A DNA stretch of 64,000 bases from positions 61,853 to 125,852 of the forward strand of contig JAPZLL010000069.1 in the NCBI GenBank assembly GCA_036250225.1, in the 5' to 3' direction. The stretch's first letter is position 1. Every line of letters begins with the position of its first letter. Of the stretch, positions 33,408 through 45,352 are shown in pieces. The notes under the pieces were generated by a model. That model made no database searches. It had not been told where the DNA came from and saw nothing but the letters and a program-made list of their open reading frames with translations. The stretch comes from Cercophora sp. LCS_1. Taxonomy: Eukaryota > Ascomycota > Sordariomycetes > Sordariales > Lasiosphaeriaceae. Position numbers and translations under genes: made by a program.

Positions 33408-35499
33408 TGCTATGGGAGAGGAGTATGGTTGTGGGTGCTGACAATGACGAGGGTCATATGATATGTGGTGGTATATTGGTGGTATTGTTTAAGTTATGGG
33501 TGAAGGCTGAAAGGGGTAGGTGTTGAGGATGGGTGTTGGGGGTTAACAACGACTTAAAAGAGGTGGCCGGAGTGGCCCGAGTTAGATGAAGCTGAACCCC
33601 GTCGGTCAGGCCGTTTCGGGCGTGGAAAAGAAATCGAGGAGAGGACGGGAATGGTTGAATATGATGTGAGTATTTGGGTCGTTGAGGGTCCAACCAACAT
33701 CTCACAGCTGCCGAGCGATGAGTGGTTCACTCGGCCCAAGTCACCAAAAGTGGCTGGCTGGGCGCATCCACCACGTTGGTGTCAGCTCGCCTCCGAAGGG
33801 ATCCGAAGACAGCAACTACCGATGACTGGCAATACGAAGCGAGGCGGTCTCGCCATTGCTTGGATCAGCGCCTGTGGTCTTTGTACCCGCCATTGACGTC
33901 GCCGTGAGGCTGCCGAGTCTGGGACTCGCCATGCTTGTGGAGGGTGCGGTAATGCCGCCAATTGTCCCAGGCCGATTTAGCTAACCTTGACGTAACGAAT
34001 ACCGCGACACCCACCGTGACACACCCCTCATGCATGTGGTAGCACAAACCGAGACCCTAACCTGTCGCTATGAGCCACTTTGTGTCTCCCTCCGGGCGCC
34101 GGGGAGCGGGCGCCGTGACAGCACGTTATTATCGTCATGTCGAATCGGGGGTGCTTGGCATATTGCGGTCTCCGCGCATCGACGGTGGGCAAAGAGATCG
34201 AGCAGCTCGACTCCGCCGGGCTCGTCGATGCCTTTATCTCTCCTGCTCGTCGCGCAGAGGCCAATGCTGCCGAGCCAACACACAACCAGCGTGTGCGACT
34301 GGCGGCATTTGGCCGAAGGTACTCCGGGTCGGTCCGTGAGTGCTAATTAGACAATTGTGGTCAAGTGCCTACGTCGCCGGGATCAGCGTCGGTCGGATGA
34401 TCACCGTGGCGTGCTACGAATAACATTTCTGCGTGGACCTCAAACGGATACTCCTGTTGGTCCCGCACCAGTGCGTAATGTGCGATGTTGGGGAGGACCG
34501 AATCCCCGCGAAGCTTGACTTGGGCATCCATACAAGCAGGGCGAGGAAAGGTGTATCGCGCATGGCGAATGTCGAACCGTGCGAGCCGCAAAAATGACAA
34601 CCTAGATGCGACGATGGAATCTTACGTCAGGGAGGATGGGCCGAAAATCTCGCCTGCGCTTAAATCCTTCCAGATGAGATGTGGGATGCTTTTGAGATGC
34701 GATGAGGTGTCTCTGACTTGGGGATGACACTCGTAACCAGCAGAGGTGCCTGCGGTGCGAGACCAGGCGGGTGGCGCTCCCGAGGCCACCCAATTCTCAG
34801 GATCCTGTGAGGTGACGGTCGGCTGGCATTGAGGAATCCCTCGTCAGCATTGGGTTCATTGGCCTTCAACGCATCGTTAGGGACAACAGAGGCCCAACGA
34901 AATCCGAAACCCAATGGAAAGGAGATGGGCCGCCAACAACAAGTGGGAAAAGGGAATGCGGCTGACGGTGCCATCGCGGTCATAGGTTGGTCTGCAGAAG
35001 TCTGTCATTGTCGCGCGTCGCGGCATGCTATGGGGCGAAAATCGCGGCCGCCCACAACAAGCACCAACTCTGGGGGCTGGTAGTTGTTGTGGACGTTGTT
35101 GTGGACGTTGGAATACAGTGATGCTTGGGCGATCGTGCGGCGCCTATTCTTTGAAGCTTGGGAGACAGGGGACCTCGATGGACGGCGGGGAGAGCCGCAT
35201 CGAACTGCCCCGCGCCCCACAAGCCAAAATCAGGACCCCTCCTTCCTACCCCACAGAAAACGGCCGAGCTGGTAGAGTCGCCCAATCAGGAGCTCGAAAT
35301 CCATCGAAGGACATCGAATGTCTGGAGCTTTCTACGGGCAAGGCAGCGACGCTCTGTTGAATTTCTCGACATTCAGAGTGTGATTTTCCCTTCCTCACTC
35401 TCAGTCTGCAGGTTCAAGCTCCTCCAAGCCGAAAAAATCACACTATTTCCCTAAATAACACTTGCGTCAACTGTTTCCGCATCCATCTAACTTTGGAAA
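33408..35499. other. 2.1-kb intergenic region
   Basis: Divergent upstream region of the RING gene (minus) and Sti1 (plus). Several overlapping short frames exist (for example 34361-34600 minus), but none has a recognisable domain or a start and splice context that convinces me. A 12-bp direct repeat (TGTTGTGGACGT, twice) lies near 35085-35108. I looked for a clean heat-shock element before Sti1 and did not find one. Confidence 0.4.
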
Positions 35500-37420
35500 A
35501 TGGCGACCGCGGATGAGCTCAAAGCTCTGGGCAACAAGGCCATCGCCGCAAAGAACTTTGATGAGGCTATGTAAGTCGTCTTTGCCCGGATACCGGCGCA
35601 CCCCTCCTGGGTAACTGACCTTGCATTAGTGACAAGTTCACACAAGCTATCGCGATCGACCCGAGCAACCACATCCTGTACAGCAATCGGTCGGCCACAT
35701 ATGCCTCCAAGAAGGACTGGGAGAATGCGTTGAAGGATGCCGAGAAGACAACAGAGATCAAGCCCGACTGGCCCAAGGGCTGGGGGCGGAAAGGAGCGGC
35801 ACTCTATGGTAAAAAGGACTTGCTGGGTGCCAGTGATGCGTATGAGCAGGGCTTGAAGTTGGATCCCAACAATGCCGGCATGAAGAACGACTTGGCTTCT
35901 GTTCAGCGCGCCATGGAGGGTAAGTTGTTCTGCCCAAATATCTTGTGACGGTAATGTTCTGACGTTGTTAAATGCAGAGGACAGCATGGGTGACCCTTCC
36001 GGCGGCATTGGCGCCATGTTCAACGACCCTCAGATCTTTGAGAAGCTGGCAAAGAACCCCAAGACAAGTGGCTACCTCGCCGATCCCACATTTATGGCCA
36101 AGCTGCAGGCTCTCCGACAAAACCCGAAGAACTCTCAGGACCTTTTCAGCGACCCACGTATGATCCAGGTCCTTGGTGTGTTGATGGGTGTCGACATGGA
36201 AATGCGCGCACCAGAAGACATGCCCGGCGCATCCGGGTCCAGGGTGGTAGAGGAGGATGTAGAGATGCCGGATGTCCCTCCCCCGAAGAGGCCCGAGCCG
36301 ACCAAGAAGGCGCCGGAGCCCGAGCCGGAGCCCGAGGAGGTGGACGAGGAGGCTTTGGAGAAGAAGAAAGCCAAGGAGGCCGCCGACAAGGAGAAGGCGC
36401 TCGGCACTGAGAACTACAAGAAGAGGAAGTTCGACGAAGCCATCAAGCACTACCAGGCAGCCTGGGATTTGCACAAGGACATTACCTATCTGAACAATCT
36501 CGGAGCTGCTTACTTTGAGAAGGGCGATTACCAAGCCTGCATCGACACCTGCACCAAGGCCGTTGAGGAAGGTCGTTCGCTGTACGCCGACTTCAAGATT
36601 ATCGCCAAGTCATACGCCCGCATCGGCACTGCGTACGAGAAGCAAGGCGACCTCGCCCAAGCCATTGATTATTACAACATGTCTCTCCGCGAGCACCGGA
36701 CACCAGACGTCGTCAACAAGGTCCGAGCAGCCGAGCGCAACAAGATTGAGGCTGCTCGCAAGTCCTACATCGACCCTGCCAAGGCTGAGGAGGCTCGTGA
36801 GGAGGGCAACAAGAAGTTCAAGGAGTCTGATTGGCCCGGCGCCGTGGCAGCATACAGCGAGATGGTGAAGCGTGCCCCTGATGACCCGCGCGGATACAGC
36901 AACCGTGCCGCTGCCTTTATCAAGCTTCTCGAGTTCCCCAGCGCCCTCGACGACTGCGATGCCGCGATCAAGAAGGACCCCAAGTTCATCCGCGCGTATA
37001 TTCGCAAGGCTCAGGCCTATTTCGGCATGCGCGAGTACAGCAAGTGTGTTGATGCCTGCTCCGAAGCGCAAAGCGTTGACAACGAGCACCACAACGGTGC
37101 GAACGCAAAGGAAATTGATCAGCAGCAGCAAAAGGCGTTTACTGCCATGTATGCAGCTCGCGAAAACGAAACCGAGGAGCAGACTAGGGAGCGCTTGATG
37201 CGAGACCCCGAGGTAAGTTTCTGCCATGACGTTAGGTTTGACACCCGACATGCTAACAATGCCTTAGATCATGGGTATTATGCAGGATCCTGTCATGCAG
37301 GCCATCCTGCAACAGGCGCAGTCGGACCCTGCGGCCCTGACCGAGCACATGAGGAACCCGAATGTCCGGACCAAGATTCAGAAGTTGGTGGCTGCCGGTG
37401 TCATCCGCGTTGGCAGGTAA
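35500..37420 (+). CDS. STI1: Hsp70/Hsp90 organising co-chaperone Sti1 (Hop)
   Basis: Exons 35500-35570, 35630-35919, 35978-37212 and 37268-37420 encode 582 residues. Domain order is the complete Sti1 set. TPR1 starts ELKALGNKAIAAKNFDEAID, and the DP1 motif includes FEKLAKNPKTSGYLADPTFM. A charged linker (EPEPEPEEVDEEALEKKKAK) follows, then TPR2A (EKALGTENYKKRKFDEAIKH), TPR2B (REEGNKKFKESDWPGAVAAY) and a C-terminal DP2 (EIMGIMQDPVMQAILQQAQ). Sti1 bridges Hsp70 and Hsp90 through their EEVD tails in the cytosol and hands over client proteins. All introns are short with consensus ends. Length matches fungal orthologues. Confidence is high. Confidence 0.96.
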
Positions 37421-37653
37421 ATGGCGGATAGAGGGTCTTGGCTGGGGCTTGGGCGTAGTTACCATGTGGCTGCTGGAGGCCATTTATCATAATGAGTTAT
37501 ATGACCAACGAACCTGGTGGTGTGTACTGTAATGAGTTGGTGTTATAGGGAAGTTCCAATAACAAACATACAACGCAGCGGCATTCGTGGGGGTATCAAC
37601 GAGTTGATCCATCGACATCTCCAGACCAGTGGGGTGTATGAACAGCTGACACA

Positions 37654-38424
37654 TTAACTGTCTTCACCTTCCCCAAACAGCCTCCTGACCTCTACATCAT
37701 CCTTGCTTACCACATTCACTCCTGCGAGCTTCAGCTCCAGTTTAACCGCTGTCCACCCAACGGCATCGACTGCCCTCGTTCCATCCTCGATGAGGTATGC
37801 GACAAAGCCCTCTGTAACTGCATCCACCGCTGTAGACTTGACGCAATAATCCGCCGCCAGCCCAACCACGTACACATGCGTGATCCCAGCCTCCTTGAGC
37901 ACCTCCGATAACCCACTGTCACTCACCCGTGGATTCTTGAGAGGGTCATAAAACGCGCTGTACATCTCAACTCGCGCATCAGTCCCCTTTTTGATGATCT
38001 TGTCGATCCGACCAACATCCAGCTCTGGCACGAGCTCAGCGCCGGGGCTTTCCTGGATACAATGGTTCGGCCAGAGGCGGGTGGTGTATGATTCATCGGG
38101 GTTATAGGGGTTAGTGACGATGCATGTGTCGACAAACGGCTGTTTGCCGGGGTGGTTGGAGGCGAACGAGATGTGGGAAGGTGGGTGCCAGTCTTGGGTG
38201 CCGACTCGGAGGGTGAAGGTCGGCAGGGCGAGCAGCGTGTTGATCAGTGGGACGACGGCCCGGCCTTCTGGGACTTGGAGGTTGCCGTGCTAAGTTGCTA
38301 GGGTTAGGGGGTTTGGTTTGCACCAAGGGTTTGGTTCGGGGCAACGGGATGGATGAGGCTTACGGGCGGACAGAAGTCCTCTTGCATGTCGACCACGATT
38401 AGGGCCGGTTTGAAGTTGGAGCTT

Positions 38425-38429
<5 letters not shown>
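37654..38429 (-). CDS. PNC1: nicotinamidase Pnc1
   Basis: Exons 38364-38429 and 37654-38289 (74-nt intron) encode 233 residues of the isochorismatase-like amidohydrolase family. VVDMQEDFCPP gives the catalytic Asp, TQDWHPPSHISF the metal-binding Asp-x-His...His, KIIKKGTD the catalytic Lys, and VVGLAADYCVKSTA the nucleophilic Cys. It deamidates nicotinamide to nicotinate in NAD+ salvage and so also relieves nicotinamide inhibition of sirtuins. The start codon is directly preceded, on the coding strand, by a run of 27 A residues. The gene is convergent with STI1, only 233 bp apart. Confidence 0.95.

Positions 38430-38456
<27 letters not shown>
38429..38456. repeat. T28 homopolymer (A-run on the coding strand) abutting the PNC1 start codon
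   Basis: The plus strand reads CAT followed by uninterrupted T to 38456. On the PNC1 strand this is 27 A residues immediately before ATG, so the mRNA would carry an A-rich leader if transcription starts upstream. Exact length may be unreliable because of sequencing slippage. Confidence 0.9.
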
Positions 38457-40154
38457 GGTTATTTCCGTATGGTGTCTGGCTAGGTGTTTTGGGTATTCCT
38501 ATTGTCTTTCAACCTGATGTGTGAGTGGTATGGGTTGGATGGAGATTCGGGCGATAAGGTATGGACGGGTTAGGGTTGAGCACATCTTACGCTCGGTCCA
38601 TTCAACTTCCCCGGATTGAACTTGCACGCCACTGCGAGACAAGTGTTAGGTGCAGTGGGGTGGTTTCACCCGAGAAGTAGCGGTAGATGGGATGAATCGG
38701 GATCGAGACCATCGCGGGTCTCTTCGAGAGTTGAGCTCCCTCGCTTGTGATGTTTCCCGCTCCACGTGCCAACACCACCCGACGTGGCCCCGGCTTCATG
38801 CAGGTCCTCCCGCCGATAACGCTGTCGTCGATTGTGATTGCGCCCAGCCTCTGCCCATCGTCAGAGTGGGGTCCACCGGCACCTTATGATGCCAATCACC
38901 AACGATAATGGAAGGAGCAGGCAAAATCGAGACTGCCGCGACAGGTTTCCCGTCAGCCCGTGCCGTTTGATGCCTTGATTTTGACCCAATTGCTCTTGGA
39001 AACTGGGTCGGCGAGATGGTCAGACGGTGACGAACAAGGAAACCCGGCGAGGTTACTGGGCCGCCACACAAAAGAATGCGCGGCGCCAACAAACGTCGAT
39101 CAAGAACAATATCAAGCAGATCGCGGGGGACAATCGCTCGCTATCCCGGTTCTGCTGACCGCCTTGTTCGGAAAAAGAAGAGCGACTTTGGTGGCCACGC
39201 TCTTCACCAACCCAAAGTCTGCGGTTTTACGGCGTAATACTTTTGAACTAGAAAAGGGGTAGGGAGAGAAAAATAGGGACAAAAACGTCCATTCTCAAGT
39301 CAACGCTGTGGATTCACGTCCAAAGCCAAGAAGGCTTGGCCGCCGTTGTCGGGACTGGAATCGCCAAAAAGTTGAGACTGGGGTCATCGCTTCGTCGCGT
39401 GGCTTGGTAGGTACTTATTAGCTTGCTCGTTGGCTGGTGGCCCGTGTTCACCCCTTCGGTGAGAAATTCCTTCACTTCTTTTTCCTCTTTCACCGATCCT
39501 TGAGGTTGATCCACCAAGTCGAGCTTGCTGTCGAGAATCTGTCGGGCCGCCCAATTCAACACAATCCCGCAACGAGCGAAGCTTCGCCATTGGCCCCAAC
39601 GGGACCCTCGGCTCGGACGGCGTTTCGGCGGCATTTGCAGCACACGCCCAACGCCCGAAACCTACCTCGATCCGCGCACTCGACCGAGCAGACGCACCGA
39701 CCAGGAAGCCTCGTCCACTTCGGCCGGTGTCAACACAGAGTTTGGGTGACAGCTCGAGCGCAGCGCCGGCTTCCACAAGTGACGTCCTTGACGACGTTGA
39801 GACACTCCGGAGTCCAGCTCTAGTGCACAGCATCGCGCTGCTGTCGCCGTGAGTGCCAAATATTACCTGGTAGGCCCCCATTTTCCTGCTTCCGTCACAG
39901 TCAGCCTCCACACCACCACTTGCACAGTTTCACATTCGCGGGCGGCGGGGCATGTATCTTTGTGGCACAGTCTCTCCTTTAGCCCCCAACCTATGGCAGA
40001 CCACGTTGAGCTAGATCTTTTTGCATCGCTGCCTTGCGACTCTGCTGGTTCAAATGGCTCACTCCAGTCCTTAGGCCTCCGCCCGGCTCACATCCCACCC
40101 ACATGCCGCTCGAGTTTCGGTGATAGCCTCGATCTCCCTGCTGGTCTCGCAACG
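38457..40154. other. divergent intergenic region (PNC1 / HMG-CoA reductase)
   Basis: No further gene supported. The frame of the reductase stays open back to 39849, but the conserved start is at 40155, so 39849-40154 is treated as 5' UTR. I did not recognise a sterol-response element. Confidence 0.45.
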
Positions 40155-43100
40155 ATGGCGACCATGCTTGCGTCAAACCTTCTCCCCTCCCGGTTTCGAG
40201 GGGAGCAACCTGCCTCCCAGGCGGCCGCCCCGTCGTGGTTGAACAAAAAAGTCACACCTCTCCTGCAGACGCTCTCCAAGATTACGTCTTCGCACCCGAT
40301 ACACACCATTGTCGTGGTTGCGCTGCTGGCAAGCTCTACCTATATTGGTCTCTTGGAGGAAAGCCTGTTTGATGCCACCCGAAGCGTCAGGAAGGCCGAA
40401 TGGTCTTCTCTCGTCGAGGGCAGCAGGAGTCTCCGCGCTGCGCCTGATACGGCTTGGAACTGGCAGAGCTTCGACGATACCGCTATTCCGAAGAACACCG
40501 ATCACCTCGCTCTCCTGACCCTTGTTTTCCCCGAGTCAACCTCTGCCGATGTCACTCGCACCGCTCCTTCGGCCAACAATGTGGCGATCCCCCAGAATCT
40601 GTCGGTTACTCCGCTCCCGTCGACCTCAAACTCCTTCGCCGCCTACTCCCAAGATAGTGCTCTGGCCTTTGCGGTCCCGTACTCTCAGGGCCCCGAGTTC
40701 CTTTCCATTGCCCAGGAGATCCCCGGCGGCGCAACTTCGCCCGAGACCCGCGAGACTGAGCATGGCCGGGAGAAGAAGATGTGGATCATGAAGGCTGCGC
40801 GCGTCCAGACACGCAGCAGCCTCGCACGATGGGTGCAGAACGCCTGGGTGGAGTTCACCGACCTGCTCAGGAACGCCGAGACGTTGGATATCGTCATCAT
40901 GGCTCTTGGATACATCTCGATGCACCTCACTTTCGTGTCCCTCTTCCTGTCGATGCGCCGCATGGGTTCCAACTTCTGGCTCGCAACCAGCGTTATCTTC
41001 TCGTCGCTTTTCGCCTTCCTCTTTGGTCTCTTTGTCACCACCAAGATGGGCGTGCCGATCTCTATGGTCCTCCTTTCCGAGGGTCTGCCATTCCTGGTTG
41101 TCACTATCGGGTTCGAGAAGAATATTGTTCTTACCCGTGCCGTTCTTTCGCATGCTATCGAGCATCGTCGGGCGTCGGATGCCGATGCGCCCAAGGCCGC
41201 CAAGAAGCCCGAGAGCTCCGCCAGCGTGATCCAGTCCGCGATCCGTGTTGCAATCCGGGAGAAGGGATATGATATTGTCAAGGATTATGCTATCGAAGTC
41301 GGTATCCTTATTGTGGGCGCGGCTTCTGGTGTTCAGGGCGGCCTCCAGCAATTCTGCTTCCTTGCCGCTTGGATCTTGTTCTTCGACTGCCTCCTCCTCT
41401 TCTCTTTCTACTCGGCAATCCTCTGCATCAAGTTGGAAATCAATCGCATTAAGCGCCACGTTGAGATGCGCAAGGCGCTTGAGGACGATGGTGTGAGCCG
41501 TCGGGTCGCTGAGAGCGTCGCGCAGAGCAACGACTGGCCCCGCGCCGATGGCAAGGGCCAACCCGGAACCACCATTTTCGGACGTCAGCTCAAGAGCGCG
41601 CATATCCCCAAGTTCAAGGTCCTCATGGTGTCTGGCTTCTTCCTCATCAATGCGCTCAACCTGTGCACCATCCCATTCCGCAGCGCCAACTCCATCTCAA
41701 GCATCTCCTCATGGGCTCGCGGACTTGGTGGCGTTGTCACTCCTCCACCGGTTGATCCCTTCAAGGTTGCATCTAGTGGACTGGACCTCATCCTCGAGAC
41801 TGCCAAGGCCGATGGCCGGGAGACTGTTATCACCATTCTCACTCCCATCCGATACGAGCTTGAGTTCCCATCGGTCCACTACGATCTCCCTCGCAGGCAC
41901 GACAAGCATGAGGATGAGAGCTTTGGCGATCTTGGACAGTATGGCGTTGGCGGTCGCATGGTCGGTGGCATCCTGAAGAGTCTGGAAGACCCAATTCTCT
42001 CCAAGTGGATTGTTGTCGCATTGGCTCTCAGCGTCGCCCTCAATGGATATCTGTTCAACGTGGCCAGGTGGGGCATCAAGGATCCCAATGTTCCAGACCA
42101 TCCCATCGATCCCAAGGAGTTGGCCGAGGCCCAGAAGTTCAACGACACCGAGTCGGCAACTCTGCCTCTGGGTGAGTACCTCAGGCCTTCGGCGCGCACA
42201 CCGGCCATCCCTGACACTCCTGCAACAACCGACGACGAAACGGATCGTGCTGAGAAGCCAACGAAAGCCGAGCTTGCCGTGGCTCAACAGTCGACGACTC
42301 TGCGGAGCAAGGAGGAGATGGAGAAGATGCTGGCTGAAAAGCGCGCACATGAATTGAATGATGAGGAGGTGATTGCCCTTTCTCTTCGCGGAAAGATTCC
42401 TGGTTATGCTCTGGAGAAGACCCTAAAGGACTTTACCCGTGCGGTCAAGGTTCGCCGAGCCATCATCTCCCGGACCAAAGCGACGGCCGATTTGACCAAC
42501 CTCCTGGACCGATCCAAGCTTCCGTACGAAAACTATAACTGGGCTCAGGTTCATGGCGCATGCTGCGAAAACGTTATCGGATATATGCCCATTCCCGTTG
42601 GTGTGGCCGGACCCCTTGTCATTGACGGACAGAGCTACTTCATCCCCATGGCTACCACCGAAGGTGTCTTGGTTGCTAGCACCAGCAGAGGCTGCAAGGC
42701 TATCAACTCTGGCGGCGGTGCTGTGACGGTCCTTACTGGCGACGGCATGACCCGAGGTCCCTGTGTTGCTTTTGAGACTCTGGAGAGAGCTGGCGCCGCC
42801 AAGCTTTGGCTCGATTCTGAGAAGGGACAGTCTACGATGAAGAAGGCTTTCAACTCGACGAGCAGATTCGCGCGCTTGGAGACCATGAAGACAGCTCTTG
42901 CCGGCACCAACCTGTACATCCGATTCAAGACGACCACGGGTGACGCCATGGGCATGAACATGATCTCCAAGGGTGTCGAGCATGCCCTGAACGTCATGAT
43001 GACCGAGGGAGGCTTCGAGGACATGGACATTGTGTCGGTCAGCGGTAACTACTGCACAGACAAGAAGGCGGCCGCCATCAACTGGATTGATGGTCGTGGC

Positions 43101-43759
43101 AAGAGCGTCGTCGCCGAGGCCATCATCCCTGGCGAGATTGTCAAAAGCGTGCTCAAGACTGATGTCGACTCCATGGTCGCCCTCAACATCAACAAGAACT
43201 TGATTGGCTCAGCGATGGCAGGTGCCATAGGTGGTTTCAACGCCCATGCTGCCAACATCGTTGCGGCTATTTACCTCGCCACAGGTCAAGATCCAGCGCA
43301 GGTGGTGGAGAGCGCCAACTGCATCACTATCATGAAAAAGTAAGTGCCCGGAATATTTTGACTCTGAATTTGCATGCTGACCGTTGTAGTCTTCGCGGAT
43401 CCCTTCAAATCTCGGTCTCTATGCCATCGCTCGAGGTCGGAACGCTCGGCGGCGGTACCATTCTTGATCCCCAAGCATCCATGCTCGACATGTTGGGTGT
43501 CCGTGGTCCCCACCCCACGAACCCTGGCGAGAATGCGCGACGACTGGCGCGCGTTGTGGCCGCCGCGACACTTGCTGGCGAACTGTCGCTTTGCAGTGCC
43601 CTAGCGGCGGGCCATCTCGTCCGAGCACACATGCAGCACAACCGTTCGGCTCCCCCCACCCGTACCAGCACGCCGGCGCCGTCCGGGCTCGCCATGACGA
43701 GCACGGTCGGGTCGAGCACCGCCTTGAGCGCCGCGGCCATTGAGCGCGCCCGACGATAA
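40155..43759 (+). CDS. HMG1: 3-hydroxy-3-methylglutaryl-CoA reductase
   Basis: Exons 40155-43339 and 43390-43759 encode 1184 residues. This is the rate-limiting enzyme of the mevalonate pathway (HMG-CoA + 2 NADPH to mevalonate), in the ER membrane. The N-terminus [18 protein letters not shown] matches the filamentous-fungal start. A membrane region with sterol-sensing-domain character spans about 243-420 ([20 protein letters not shown] onward), and a variable linker follows. The catalytic domain has [17 protein letters not shown], the TTEGVLVAS glutamate, [18 protein letters not shown] and the C-terminal [12 protein letters not shown] with the catalytic His. A Ser/Thr-rich tail follows. Upstream in-frame ATGs (39849, 39993) exist but are not conserved-looking. 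One intron lies near the 3' end. Ergosterol and isoprenoid supply depend on it. Confidence 0.96.
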
Positions 43760-45352
43760 ATATTGTGGACGACCACCCAAATAATGTATATATAGATTCG
43801 AGCTAGATGCTGAGGAGGGAGCAAGCGCTTGCATCGCAATGGAGTTGAGAGAGTTGGCAAGCCATGTACACATTCCGCCGGCCGTTTCGCTTTTTCTCTA
43901 ACGGCTTGAAGTGACTTGGTTTCAAGCATGTGGTTGATAGGTGGCACCTAGAGTGGGAAAAGCCTTAGATTCTGCCATGAACTCGAGTCTGTTGCCTATA
44001 GAGTATATACAGCACCCGATATGTTCAAACATTTACGAAGCTATTCACAGTCATGCCAATGATGCGCTGTGGCTTACGGGCGGGTCGGCCCACAAGCGCC
44101 GCCTCCGCGTTTTAGCGCTTTTTATCTCCGAGACATTTACATTCACCGCCATCCGAGGTCCCGAACTGTTGCAAAAAAGAGTCTCACTCTCGAGCAGTCA
44201 ATCAATTGACACTGCATGTGTGTAACAATGTATGTGACCATGTGCACGACGCATACGAAAACAACAGCTTCTTCGCAACGCGAGAGACAACAATGACCCG
44301 ATGCAATGTGACATGGCAATTTAGTATGCGTAACATTTTACATGGGCCCCAAAAATTGTGCTCGTAACTCCGAGATGTTTATTCACGCTATTTGCTTTTC
44401 TCGCATCCTGTGAATTGAATGGGCTTGGATTATCGGTCGGAAGGTGGTTCCGGGTGGGGTTCTCTTTTTTACCTCGCAGCAACGGCAGAGGGACAATAAG
44501 GGTGTGCGATCTCGGTGCGTTCCGGCACCGAGAGCACCAAGACGAGATTTGTGAGGGGTCGGTGTCTGGGGTGTGTTCGCGCTTCGGGATGCGGAGATGT
44601 CACCAGTGCCATCGCGCCTGTTGACCGTTTTACAGGTGATTTTGGAGTCCTCGCCTTCGCCGCTCTACGAAGGGTACTCTCGAAGCAAGAAAGCCGTGCG
44701 TTTTGCGGCACACTGCTGTGAAGCGTTGGAAGAACAACGTCTCGGCCGGAAAATGCGGCCGTCAGCAGGAGAGAGAGACGGGGTTGGCGACCCGCCCGAG
44801 AGCCGGGGAAGAGCTTAGGCCCGAAGCTAGGCGATACGTAAATTTGCTGCTGGTGGTGGTGTCGTTCTGGCCTGGGGGTCGTGCCGTCATCGCTGGCAGT
44901 CGAAGGCAAATGTTCTCCCAGGGTATTTCGCCTTCGGTTATCGCTTCTTGGAGATCCTCCATGTTCCAACAATGGGCAGATCGGCCTCCACCATTACGGC
45001 GCGTTTTCAACATCCCGAATGACACAAGCTTTTGGTCCACGACGTCCTGCATACGTCCGCGCGAGGGAAGGCGAGCTTCTCGCTTTTCGGTCCCATCTCA
45101 AAGCGGCGGCCCGTTTGAACGCGCATTGAACACGCATTAAACCTAACCTTCTTTCCGTGGGGTTGGTTCGATCTTGGGTGGTGGTGTATGGAATAACGAT
45201 CTCCTGTGACTGTCCCATCTTGTTCCTATAAGGCCTATTGATCTTCCGTCCGGTTCTTCACTTGCCCGGTCGAGTAGCATATCCCGTGTTGGTCGTCTCA
45301 TCCCGTCCCGGCATCTCAACAACGGACCGTTTGCTCAGAGGGTTTTGCCGTC
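43760..45352. other. 1.6-kb intergenic region
   Basis: Holds the reductase 3' UTR and the upstream region of the MFS gene. A 167-codon minus-strand frame (44469-44972) is Arg/Pro-rich with no domain and was not accepted. Nothing else recognised. Confidence 0.45.

Noticed and set aside
34361..34600. Protein-like minus-strand frame in the 2.1-kb gap before Sti1
   Set aside because: Short, no domain, no convincing splice partners upstream or downstream.
35085..35108. Two-copy TGTTGTGGACGT repeat
   Set aside because: Too short to be more than a local duplication. No array or coding context.
39849..40154. Open N-terminal extension of HMG-CoA reductase
   Set aside because: The conserved fungal start ([11 protein letters not shown]) is at 40155. 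The extension looks like translated 5' UTR.
44469..44972. 167-codon minus-strand frame between HMG-CoA reductase and the MFS gene
   Set aside because: Arg/Pro/Ser-rich, no domain, other frames equally open. Likely a GC-driven chance frame.
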